In this document: in pieces, positions 50,901-57,588 of the stretch | Layout of the letters: every line of letters starts with the position of its first letter | Numbering within the stretch: position 1 is the first letter of the stretch | NCBI GenBank assembly: GCA_035373905.1 | Contig: DAOSOK010000007.1 | Coordinates: forward strand, 101,164-165,163 | DNA length: 64,000 nt | Source of the DNA: Candidatus Ozemobacteraceae bacterium | GTDB taxonomy: Bacteria; Muiribacteriota; Ozemobacteria; Ozemobacterales; Ozemobacteraceae | Direction of reading: 5' to 3' | Position numbers and translations under genes: made by a program | The notes under the pieces: generated by a model | Databases searched by the model: none | The model's input: the letters and a program-made list of their open reading frames with translations, nothing else | Told to the model about the DNA's origin: nothing

Positions 50901-52961
50901 TTCCCCCTGACAGGATGCGGCGACGTCAACACCTATGCCCTCTTTTCCGAGCTGTTCCTCAACCTCCCGAACCAGTCGGGCCGGGCCGGCCTCATCGTGC
51001 CGTCCGGCATCGCGACGGATGACAGCACAAAGAAGTTCTTCGGGGAAATCAGCGGCACGAACCGCCTGGCCCGTCTGGCCGATTTCGAAAACAGTCTGCC
51101 GCTCTTCTCAGGCGTTCACCGCAGTTACAAGTTCGTTCTGCTGACCATTGGTAGGAACGAGCCAAAAGGCGTCTTCTCATTCTTTGCCCAGCAGCCATCG
51201 GATCTCGAAGATGAGCGCCGCATTTTCACCCTGACCGCCGCCGACATCGCCCTCATCAACCCGAACACCCGCACCTGCCCGGTGTTCCGCACCACGGCCG
51301 ACGCCGAGATCACGAAGAAGATCTACAGCCGGATTCCGGTTCTCATCAACGAAGCCGCCGGCGCGGAGGGGAATCCCTGGGGCATCACCTTCATGCGCAT
51401 GTTCGACATGTCGAACGACAGCGGGCTGTTCAAGACGTATGCGCAGTTGGCGGCGACGCAGGGGCTGGAGCTGCGCGGCAACTGTTTCTACGAGAAAGCC
51501 CGCCCGGCCGACTCGCCCGACACCGCCTCGCTCGACCGACCCAACCCCGCCTGGCTGCCGCTGTATGAGGCGAAAATGATCCACCAGTTCGACCACCGCT
51601 GGGCCACCTACGAGACCGACGGCGAAACCGTCCGCAACGTCACCCCCGAAGAAAAGGCCGACCCCGCCTTCCAGCCCCTCCCCCGCTACTGGGTCCCCGC
51701 CGAAGAGGTCTACCTCAAGATCACCCGCATCCCCCCCGGCTTGAAACAGGGCTGGATAGACTCGGACGACAAGGTCATGCGGTATGTGCTCGCCTACTGG
51801 CTGGCCGGCTACTTTCAGAATCACGGTGAGTCGCGGAAGTGCAACACAATCGTCCAGAACATCCTTGGCGGCGGCCTCAGCGGCCCCTTCCAGGCCGTCT
51901 CCGACTGGCTCGGCTCCCAGAAGACCGAAAAGGACTACCCCCTCACCGACGAAGAACACCGCTCGATTCTCGCCGCCCTCACCGAAGGCCCGAAAGCCGA
52001 CATCCACGCCTTCGTCACCACCCTCATCATCCACCGCTCCCCCAAATGGCTCCTGGGCTGGCGCGACATTACTAATGCGACGAACGAGCGCACTATTATT
52101 GCCGCTATATTTCCTAGAGCAGCTTCAGGGGATACACTCCTCCTGAAATTCCCCTTTAATGCGACTCCCGTCCAATGCGCCGCTTTGAATGCCAACCTTG
52201 ACAGTCTCATATGTGACTATGTTGCCCGGCAAAAAATCGGTGGAACACACCTGAAATATCATGTCTTCAGGCAGATAGCTGTATTGCCTGCGGCTGCCTA
52301 TTCGGATGCTGATCTCGGCTTCATTGCACAACGTCAGCTTGAATTGCTTTGTATATCCAACGACATGCGTGATGTCGCCCGAGACATCATTGCCGATTGC
52401 CGGCAAAGAGGAATAGCGCTAAATATACTTTGCATTGGCATTTCAGGGCAGGCAGCCGACTCTGACGATATTCCAGAGCAATACGAATACATTCCTGAAC
52501 GCCGAGCTGTCCTGCGAGCGGAACTTGATGCATATTATGCCTACCTGTATGGATTAACGCGAGACGAACTCCGGTATGTTCTCGACCCGGCCGACGTCCA
52601 CGGCGAGGAGTTCCCCGGCGAGACCTTCCGCGTCCTCAAAAATAACGAGATGCGGCAGTTCGGCGAGTATCGCACCCGCCGCCTCGTCCTCGAAGCCTGG
52701 GACCGGCTCACCGCCGACGGCACCTTCGCCCGCCGCGGCCCTCCCCCCGACTTCTCCGCCGAAATCGCCCAGGCCGCCCTCCGCGCCGCCACCCCGCCTG
52801 AACCCGAGTCCGAGCCTTCGAAAAAGCCCTCACGCGCCAAAAAGACCGTCTCCCGCTCCAAAAAAGCCCCTTCCGCCGCCCCCGCTGCCCCGTCCGACAC
52901 CACATCCCCAACGATGAAAGACCTTTTCGACATCCCCACCGACGACACATCGAACGAGTGA
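47931..52961 (+). CDS. Eco57I/DrmMI-like adenine methylase with in-frame insert
   Basis: 1676 residues, 12 bases after the SNF2 gene. An N6-adenine DNA methylase: SAM motif I IDPACGSGHFLLAAA near residue 650, catalytic motif IV GNPPWERIK near 917, with a long N-terminal domain. In DISARM-type systems it marks host DNA. Two odd features: (1) about 155 residues from roughly 484 to 640 are Pro/Ser/Gly-rich without homology and correspond to an inserted element that encodes a four-helix-bundle protein in another frame; (2) the stretch 52070-52560 (residues about 1380-1543, the likely target-recognition region) is much richer in A/T than its surroundings. The end is a Lys/Ala/Pro tail. It may be fully functional, or functional only if the insert is tolerated. 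Confidence 0.85.
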   Translation: MARLTREHGFTALRIEGGLMPAEFLHKVAAFGAEHQAAADYGLARGLNLKDEIGRAWRIAKAEWQDTAGRMDRWWRALFQDVLCFRDFSARRPAVMGDRVFPVGFQAFGGAVPMVLAGPDVDLERPDAQFGDEHRKRSPHALMQEFLNAEDAALWGIISNGARIRILRDNPSLTRPAFVEADLERIFAEDLYADFAAFWLLAHASRFEPRDARPERAVIETWRENAHKTGERALENLRKGVTEALRQLGTGFVARPGNAALRARLADGTLAPNRLFQELLRLVYRLLFLFTAEERGALHPDSKQKEAIELYRNGYSLARLRDLALRRRNYDEHADLWQALRITFRGLAQGCAPLALPGLGGLFGADQCPTLDAAELGNAHLLRAIRALSFFANGNTLARVNYRDMGTEELGSVYESLLELHPLIETSVIPWKFGFVGDTGDETSRGSERKLSGSYYTPPCLVQELIESTLEPVIRARLEEARRLANGVWRTEEEKQYVDSVLSGSGSLETGHGSCGNDLSTYENLPTGGVVRNGEPDSSCFDIDPGQHRRGLGSTGHPGIPSVPPDISGQSSGTGNIPAPGPARGLLHRTPNSTPSERNHDPQQTTPRPSTQPPKPLLLTPTPPFPNRQSPIANPHSLLATTALLRIRIIDPACGSGHFLLAAARRMAAEIARIESASDVPDEETRRHALREVVRHCIYGVDKNPLSVELCRTALWIETIEPGKPLSFLDAHIRCGDSLVGVFDPKIMEEGIPPEAYAALSGDEKTVCSALKAENKKVKIGHATQGDLFDQEGFQKQATEAGRFEAMPEDTVEQIAAKQKAWAEAVSASRENRDRLRADLFVGAFLTTKTAGTKAVVPTNADLNKVLAELPPRPGVADFARELAVKHQTFHWFLEFPHVFARTLSGSRTPGFDVVLGNPPWERIKLQEQEFFAARNPAIAAAPNQAARGRLIAALNRPDAPPSDRALWNEFQAARHDAEAASQFTRESGRFPLTGCGDVNTYALFSELFLNLPNQSGRAGLIVPSGIATDDSTKKFFGEISGTNRLARLADFENSLPLFSGVHRSYKFVLLTIGRNEPKGVFSFFAQQPSDLEDERRIFTLTAADIALINPNTRTCPVFRTTADAEITKKIYSRIPVLINEAAGAEGNPWGITFMRMFDMSNDSGLFKTYAQLAATQGLELRGNCFYEKARPADSPDTASLDRPNPAWLPLYEAKMIHQFDHRWATYETDGETVRNVTPEEKADPAFQPLPRYWVPAEEVYLKITRIPPGLKQGWIDSDDKVMRYVLAYWLAGYFQNHGESRKCNTIVQNILGGGLSGPFQAVSDWLGSQKTEKDYPLTDEEHRSILAALTEGPKADIHAFVTTLIIHRSPKWLLGWRDITNATNERTIIAAIFPRAASGDTLLLKFPFNATPVQCAALNANLDSLICDYVARQKIGGTHLKYHVFRQIAVLPAAAYSDADLGFIAQRQLELLCISNDMRDVARDIIADCRQRGIALNILCIGISGQAADSDDIPEQYEYIPERRAVLRAELDAYYAYLYGLTRDELRYVLDPADVHGEEFPGETFRVLKNNEMRQFGEYRTRRLVLEAWDRLTADGTFARRGPPPDFSAEIAQAALRAATPPEPESEPSKKPSRAKKTVSRSKKAPSAAPAAPSDTTSPTMKDLFDIPTDDTSNE
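49375..49855 (+). mobile_element. IVS-like element inserted in the methylase gene
   Basis: Approximate limits. The left flank GATTGGCGAATGGGG (49378-49392) is complementary to parts of the right flank, which contains CCCCATTCCCCAATCGCC (49797-49814) and CCAATCCCCATTCCC. The flanks could close an RNA stem, as in 23S rRNA intervening sequences. Between them is a four-helix-bundle gene. The methylase frame runs through without a stop, so the insert length keeps the frame. Confidence 0.65.
49420..49788 (+). CDS. Four-helix-bundle protein (23S rRNA IVS protein family)
   Basis: 122 residues from ATG 49420, preceded by GGAGGAGGAG, in a frame different from the methylase. It matches the S23/IVS four-helix-bundle family: FQDLEVWKRAMDLAETTYRL, FPREELFGMVSQIRRASTSI, PANIAEGWGRQGTREFLQFL and a last helix ending KQLLALQRSL. 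Proteins of this kind are encoded in intervening sequences of 23S rRNA in some bacteria, and their relatives (Avd) assist diversity-generating retroelements by binding RNA. Here the host is a protein gene. No reverse transcriptase is present in the window. Confidence 0.9.
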   Translation: MSIQSFQDLEVWKRAMDLAETTYRLTKTFPREELFGMVSQIRRASTSIPANIAEGWGRQGTREFLQFLRISQGSLRELETFLLLARRVGYCTELQIQPLLNETTILSKQLLALQRSLQSRSS

Positions 52962-52964
52962 CAC

Positions 52965-53138
52965 ATGAACGAACTTCGAAAAAGAAAACTTTTCAAATCA
53001 ACTGAGATATCGCCCCCAGAAGCCTCGCCCAGCGAAGCGACATCAGCCGCAAATCAACGCTCCTTCGATCAAGAACGCTGGAAGAGTCTCGTAGATCAGC
53101 GACAAAGTCAGCTCGGCAAGGGGGCATCGAGATCCTGA
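52965..53138 (+). CDS. Possible 57-residue ORF at the end of the methylase operon
   Basis: Starts 3 bases after the methylase stop: MNELRKRKLFKSTEISPPEA…, Ser/Gln/Arg-rich end. Its last 30 bases overlap the 3' end of the convergent PIN gene. It may be the cut-off start of a larger gene lost when the neighbouring operon arrived, or a small true gene. No family. Confidence 0.35.
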   Translation: MNELRKRKLFKSTEISPPEASPSEATSAANQRSFDQERWKSLVDQRQSQLGKGASRS

Positions 53139-53587
53139 GCTTCAACGATCCCCTTGAAATGGCGAGTGTTGGTGGTAATGACGACCCCATCCACTTCAAG
53201 CGCCTGGGCAGCAAGAATAACATCCCCGTCGAGAGCTTCATCCTTCCCTCCGGGGCGTCCTTTTGAGCGACTCTCAGCCCATAATTCGGCAGCACGTTTC
53301 ATAACGGAGGTGGTCAAGGGCAAGTAATCAAGGTCTTCCCCAAACAAGTCGAGTCGCTCCAGACTTTGAGTTGTCGCCACCTTGTTCTTTAAAGCGATGT
53401 GAAGGAGTTTTCTTCGCAATTCGTAATCTGCAATTTCCGGTAAAATAAGCCTGATCGCAACGGTCTTCCGGTTGATGCAGGCTTGAATCCAGTCTACCAC
53501 TGCCCGATTTTCCTCATGCTTGGGATGACAAAGCATCCCAAGAATGCAGGTATCGAGAAGGAAATTCAGCTTCCTGGTTCGCGACAT
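53108..53587 (-). CDS. PIN-domain ribonuclease-like protein
   Basis: 159 residues from ATG 53587, overlapping the upstream gene by 22 bases. PIN fold: LLDTCILGML with the first Asp, a glutamate in ILPEIADYELRR, and DGDVILAAQALEVDGVVITT with the later Asp, then NTRHFKGI. Such proteins cut RNA, often as VapC-type toxins. The upstream 120-residue protein might be its antitoxin but has no recognisable DNA-binding domain. Third gene of a three-gene operon with a TIGR04255 protein. Confidence 0.8.
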   Translation of the reverse strand: MSRTRKLNFLLDTCILGMLCHPKHEENRAVVDWIQACINRKTVAIRLILPEIADYELRRKLLHIALKNKVATTQSLERLDLFGEDLDYLPLTTSVMKRAAELWAESRSKGRPGGKDEALDGDVILAAQALEVDGVVITTNTRHFKGIVEAQDLDAPLPS

Positions 53588-53928
53588 TTGACCGGATCCG
53601 CCTTCAGACCTTTTTTGACAAGGGGCCAAACGCGAGCATCGTAACCCGATTCATCTTCTTTCCACGCCTCCAGCCGGGCCAGCAGTCGAGAATAGCGCTC
53701 CGATCTGGATTCCTTACGGGGCAGAGCCTGAATCGGAACCAACAGTTTTTTCATGATATCGAACAGACTGTCCCTTTCGATTTCCGACCACCGCCTGAGC
53801 TTGGGATTCGAAATGCCCATGCTCCCAACCAGAGCATGACTCTCCCGCATCTCTGCCCGCATCGTTTCCGATCCGAGGTAGGTGCTTTCGCTGCCTGGAA
53901 GCGTAGTGTCGAGCTGAATCGAAGTCAC
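53566..53928 (-). CDS. Unknown protein between TIGR04255 and PIN genes
   Basis: 120 residues; ATG overlaps the stop of the TIGR04255 gene by 4 bases, and its own stop lies inside the PIN gene. Mostly helical and charged (RRWSEIERDSLFDIMKKLLV; RYSRLLARLEAWKEDESGYD). No known domain. Position suggests an antitoxin or adaptor for the PIN protein; this is inference. Confidence 0.7.
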   Translation of the reverse strand: MTSIQLDTTLPGSESTYLGSETMRAEMRESHALVGSMGISNPKLRRWSEIERDSLFDIMKKLLVPIQALPRKESRSERYSRLLARLEAWKEDESGYDARVWPLVKKGLKADPVKCREPGS

Positions 53929-54695
53929 GATTTCGTTTTCCCTTTCAATAGCTTCAGGTATCTATCGGTGCAGGCGGGTGAAAAAGCATCCCAGATTCTC
54001 TCATGCATCGATTCCAGATGCTCTCGAACCACCGGCCATTCCCAGGGAAGATCCTTCTCCAGAATGGTATCAATATCGAATATGAGACAAGGTTGCCCGT
54101 CTTCTATTCCGGAATTGCCGCCGAGAGTGACGATCTGACGGAACTCCGGCGCGGGGCGATGATCGAATCGGGAAGAAAAAAGCCCCGTTTGCTCCAAGAC
54201 GGCAGAAGGAAATAGCGGGCTTTCCCTCAACCAGAGCTTCACCGGATCATCACACCGGTCTTTCGGAATTCTGTTGATGAAACGCAATCCAATCCTTCGA
54301 AGCCCGCGAATATCGAGGACTTCGCCCAAGGTCTTCCATGCAAAATGAATGTCATTGAGGAATTTGCTCCACCCTGGATACGGTTGAAGTTCATTCACAC
54401 TCAAAACGCCTTGGGAAAGCAGGAGAAGATGCGGTCGCTTTTTATGCTTCAGCATCATCCGCAATCGGGGGACCTTGATTTCCTGAACTTCCCCGCCTTT
54501 GCCGATCTTGGCGCCCATCGCCAGGATCTGCTGAGGCTCCATCCGTGGAAAATCCTTCTGGACCTTGTTGAAGAAAGCTCCACACCAATGGAGATGGTCC
54601 TCCGGAGCTACCGGGGAGTCAAAATGAAGCTCGCAGAGAGTTTCAACCAACGTTGGTTGGGGATAAGACGGATGAGCATCCTTCTCTTTCTTCAT
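53925..54695 (-). CDS. TIGR04255-family protein
   Basis: 256 residues, GGAGG before the ATG. Matches the sporadically distributed TIGR04255 family by its order of motifs: TLVETLCELHFDSPV near the start, QPYPGWSKFLNDIHFAW in the middle, LRRIGLRFINRIPKD, and an all-beta second half ending LMF/IFDIDTI-like (CLIFDIDTILEKD). Function unknown; members are scattered by horizontal transfer and often sit in accessory regions. Heads the operon with the unknown and PIN genes. Confidence 0.75.
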   Translation of the reverse strand: MKKEKDAHPSYPQPTLVETLCELHFDSPVAPEDHLHWCGAFFNKVQKDFPRMEPQQILAMGAKIGKGGEVQEIKVPRLRMMLKHKKRPHLLLLSQGVLSVNELQPYPGWSKFLNDIHFAWKTLGEVLDIRGLRRIGLRFINRIPKDRCDDPVKLWLRESPLFPSAVLEQTGLFSSRFDHRPAPEFRQIVTLGGNSGIEDGQPCLIFDIDTILEKDLPWEWPVVREHLESMHERIWDAFSPACTDRYLKLLKGKTKS

Positions 54696-54749
54696 CGTTC
54701 CTCCGTAGCGGGATGATACATGATTTCTTCAAGCCAAGATACTCGTTCT

Positions 54750-55178
54750 TCAACGGGTTGTCGTTTTTAAGTTTGTTCCATTGTTCATACGATTTACGAT
54801 ATATTCCCAGTCGTTGGCGGGAATCTGCTTGATGCCGGCGCGGAAAAAGACGGACCAGTAGAGTTTGTTCGTGATGAACCGGAGATCGTCGACCATTTCC
54901 TTGATGTCGGCCTCGCGGTTCTTTCCGAGAAGTTTTGCCTTGAAATCGAACCGATCCGGGAAGATGCCGTCGGCTTTGAAAATGCGGCTGTCGTCCATGT
55001 AATAATCGCTGGTCGCCTCGCCCAGGGCGATGAACCGACATTCGCCCGTCACATAGCAGGCGATTTTATCTCCGGCTTTCACCTTCCCGATGGCGATTTT
55101 CCGATCCTTCCCGAACGTGCCGATCTTGATGCAATGCTCCATATCCGGCCGTGGGAGAGCGATAATCCAGTAGTTCAT
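54750..55178 (-). CDS. EVE-domain protein
   Basis: 142 residues, with GAGGAGG before the ATG. A PUA-like EVE domain covers most of it: YWIIALPRPDMEHCIKIGTF, AGDKIACYVTGECRFIALGE, DLRFITNKLYWSVFFRAGIK. EVE/YTH-type domains bind modified bases in RNA or DNA and are common near restriction and toxin systems. Here it may recognise DNA modified by the island methylase or another system. Alone in its transcription unit. Confidence 0.82.
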   Translation of the reverse strand: MNYWIIALPRPDMEHCIKIGTFGKDRKIAIGKVKAGDKIACYVTGECRFIALGEATSDYYMDDSRIFKADGIFPDRFDFKAKLLGKNREADIKEMVDDLRFITNKLYWSVFFRAGIKQIPANDWEYIVNRMNNGTNLKTTTR

Positions 55179-55314
55179 CCCGAACCTCCTCTACAGCGAT
55201 TCGAGCAAGAGTAACCCAATCTCAGCCCCAAAACAACGCCCCTCTCACATCCGCCAGAGGTCCTCTGCCGGACAGATATATTACATAATATTCACGGTAA
55301 TTTGAGGTGCTTGG

Positions 55315-55764
55315 CTATTCAGCGTCGATTCGGATATCGGCCTTTGCCATATCCTGAGCACGTTGGAACAGTCGCTCCCAACCTGGAAGTTGGCCACCAG
55401 CGAGGTCATCGTGAAATTTCCGGATGGCCGGCTTCATCTTCTCCAGCTCGTCGCCGCCGAACCTGGGGGACAGCTCGATCGGAACCAGGCGCATTTCCTT
55501 CGCGCCCAAACCATGGTTCCGTATCGCGAACGTGATCTCTTCGCCGTCGTCCGTCGCCTCTGTGTATTCGACGAAATGAAACTGAAACTCATCGAAGAAC
55601 GGATCGGGAGAAAAGAGGGGCTCTCCCCATACAACACCACCAGGGATAAGGCTCATCTTCCCGACCAGGAAGCCCAGGACATCTTCGCCCGTATAGATAT
55701 CCAATACGGCGCCATCCAGCACGATCTCATCGATCCGCCGTTGAAGAGTCGACCGTTGCGTCAT
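55315..55764 (-). CDS. Unknown 149-residue protein
   Basis: Acidic, beta-rich start (LDGAVLDIYTGEDVLGFLVG) and a helical end (EKMKPAIRKFHDDL). No signal peptide, membrane helix or known motif. Weak ribosome site. Lies 73 bases downstream of the antitoxin gene on the same strand. Confidence 0.6.
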   Translation of the reverse strand: MTQRSTLQRRIDEIVLDGAVLDIYTGEDVLGFLVGKMSLIPGGVVWGEPLFSPDPFFDEFQFHFVEYTEATDDGEEITFAIRNHGLGAKEMRLVPIELSPRFGGDELEKMKPAIRKFHDDLAGGQLPGWERLFQRAQDMAKADIRIDAE

Positions 55765-55837
55765 ATCGCTGGCTCTACGAGGCCTTTTTCACCAGAACAA
55801 CACGGACAACATCGGGCCGTGCGTGCGCCACTGGCGG

Positions 55838-56128
55838 TCAGGCAGCCAGGGCTTTCAAAACCGCCTTCGGGTTCGCAGAAACGACCTTCAGAAGTGCCCG
55901 TGCCGGCCCAATGGGATGGCGCCGCCCCTGCTCCCAGTTTCGGAGGGTGGCGACACTCACGCCGATCATCGCGGCGAATTCAGGCTGAGATTTATGAAGG
56001 TCCTCGCGAAGCTTCTTGATGTCGAGGGGAGTGACGTCGAAACGCCGGCTTGGAGCCTCTTCGCCGCGGTTGATCTTCCCGGCCTGCTTGATGCTCGTCA
56101 CCAGCCGGCCGAACAGTTCCTTTTTCAT
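55838..56128 (-). CDS. HigA-type XRE antitoxin
   Basis: 96 residues from ATG 56128 with AAGGGGAG upstream. The middle is an XRE helix-turn-helix: DIKKLREDLHKSQPEFAAMI then GVSVATLRNWEQGRRHP. Its start overlaps the stop of the toxin frame (ATGA), as usual for toxin-first HigBA pairs. It should bind the palindrome at 56452-56468 and repress the pair. With the toxin disrupted, the antitoxin may be a remnant or act alone. Confidence 0.85.
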   Translation of the reverse strand: MKKELFGRLVTSIKQAGKINRGEEAPSRRFDVTPLDIKKLREDLHKSQPEFAAMIGVSVATLRNWEQGRRHPIGPARALLKVVSANPKAVLKALAA

Positions 56129-56441
56129 TTCAGCTCCCCTTTCACCAGGCGTTTGAGAATGGCCACCTGATCTGGCGTCAGATTCTCCTGGCGTGCTTTC
56201 TTGTAGAGCAACAGCAGATACACGATATCGCTGGAAACCGCCCAGTAATAATTTCTCGTATCCCACCGCGTTTTCCCTTGCCCAGCAACGACCATCGAAC
56301 TTTCCGGAGCCCGCCCCCGCCCGGAATAAGGTCGCCGAGATCCGGATCAAGGCTCAAAACCTTCTGGAATTCGCCGTATTCTTCGTCGGAAAGGGTTTCC
56401 AGCACGTCTTCCGTAAATATCGGGGTTTCGATGAAGATCAT
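56125..56441 (-). pseudogene. HigB/RelE-type toxin, frameshifted
   Basis: The first part (MIFIETPIFTEDVLETLSDE…, PGGGGLRKVRWSLLGKGKRG) is a standard RelE/HigB toxin start. Near 56250 the frame must change by one base for the expected end, NYYWAVSSDIVYLLLLYKKA then QENLTPDQVAILKRLVKGEL, which is present in the next frame and stops at the antitoxin start. One base is missing or two are extra. Without correction the protein ends in unrelated Cys-rich residues (ISCICCCST). Could be a true inactivation or a sequence error. Confidence 0.8.
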
Positions 56442-56448
56442 ACGTTAT

Positions 56449-56477
56449 GATATACGCCATTGGCGTATGGTTGGCAA
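56449..56477 (-). promoter_or_regulatory. Promoter of the toxin-antitoxin pair
   Basis: Minus strand: TTGCCA (56477-56472), 17-base spacer, TATATC (56454-56449). The operator palindrome lies in the spacer. Confidence 0.65.
56452..56468. promoter_or_regulatory. Operator palindrome of the toxin-antitoxin pair
   Basis: ATACGCCA-T-TGGCGTAT, perfect 8-bp arms with a one-base centre, overlapping the promoter. Likely binding site of the XRE antitoxin. Confidence 0.75.
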
Positions 56478-56672
56478 GAAAATCCGAGAAGGTCGTTACG
56501 CGGCCATCTTTAGCAGATGATGGCGGAGAACATCAGGCCGAGCGAGCGTCACAACGAGCAGAGAGCGAGCCTCACCGACACCTTTGTTCACGATCCTTGA
56601 ACCCCCGAAGGCCGGCGCCCGGCAGGCCGGCCTCAGGAATCCATTGAGATGCGCATTCGCCGAGCGGTCTGT

Positions 56673-57529
56673 TCAGTTTGCTGCGATGCTCTTGATGTCT
56701 TCTTCCTTGATTTTCAAACTTCCATGCGCCGTCTCGATCGTATAAGCCCCGGAATTCATGCCGGTGATCCTGCCGACGAATCTGTCACCGTTGTTCAACG
56801 TAATCAGCTTGTGCCCATCCGGGACGACAACGCTCTCAGCAACCGCCGGCTCCGCCCTGGGAGCCCCATTTTCGCTGTGGGTGCCGTTCATCGCGACGGC
56901 GATATTGTCATCGACGAACGCAACGATCTGAGTACCGGCTTCGAGTGTGACGTTCGAACCGCGACAGAATGCCAAAGGCCACGCGACCAGGATCGCCCCC
57001 GCCGTCATCAGTCCCTTGTTTCCGCCACCAACCCTGTTCTTCTGCGCCCGGAGGGGAACCTTCTGGCCGTCGACTGCGAACGTGTAATCGACCGAAACGT
57101 CCAACGCCCCGCGGCGGCCCCAGGCTCCAGACGGCCTCGAATTCAGGATCGTACCGAAAGCCTCCGTCCCCTTCGCAATGACCAGATTCTTCGAATTGTC
57201 GTAGACATCTTCATCCACCTTGAAGTTGACGCGGTCGCCTTTCCTGGATGCCCCGGACCGAAGTCGATCCAGCAGGATCAGCTTCACCGAATCATTCGTG
57301 GTGAGAGCTCCGGAATCCGAACTCGGCTTCACCTCGGTCGGCTTTGCATGATTCCCAGAAGCCTGGCTCCTTTTTCCCGGATCTGCTTCACTCGCTCTTC
57401 GAGGGACATATTCGACGTCGTCGTCGACTCCGATGCCTTGTCGGGCGCGTTCGAGACAACGGAGTCCCCGGCAAATAACGGAAACACGGACATGTTCATC
57501 AGGAGATGAGTGGCACACATCTTTTTCAT
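56673..57529 (-). pseudogene. Secreted unknown protein, split by a frameshift
   Basis: From ATG 57529 a signal-peptide start (MKKMCATHLLMNMSVFPLFA) and a helical segment (MSLEERVKQIREKGARLL) run to a stop at 57329. The rest of a coherent protein continues in the -1 frame from about 57350 to 56673: VKLILLDRLRSGASRKGDRV, NLVIAKGTEAFGTIL, GQKVPLRAQKNRVGGG, and at the end LITLNNGDRFVGRITGM. A single-base change would rejoin them. No slippery site is seen, so mutation or sequence error is more likely than programmed shifting. Function unknown; envelope location likely. Confidence 0.65.
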
Positions 57530-57588
57530 GTTGCTATAACCTTTCGTATATAAAATAATGCTGCGGGTGCTGTATTTGAACTTCCCGA

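Noticed and set aside
39301..56500. Prophage or integrative element with its own integrase
   Set aside because: No integrase, terminase, capsid or relaxase gene is visible in the window; the island status rests only on gene content and the tRNA.
57329..57400. Programmed frameshift in the split secreted gene
   Set aside because: No X XXY YYZ heptamer in the right phase is present near the junction, unlike at 62642.
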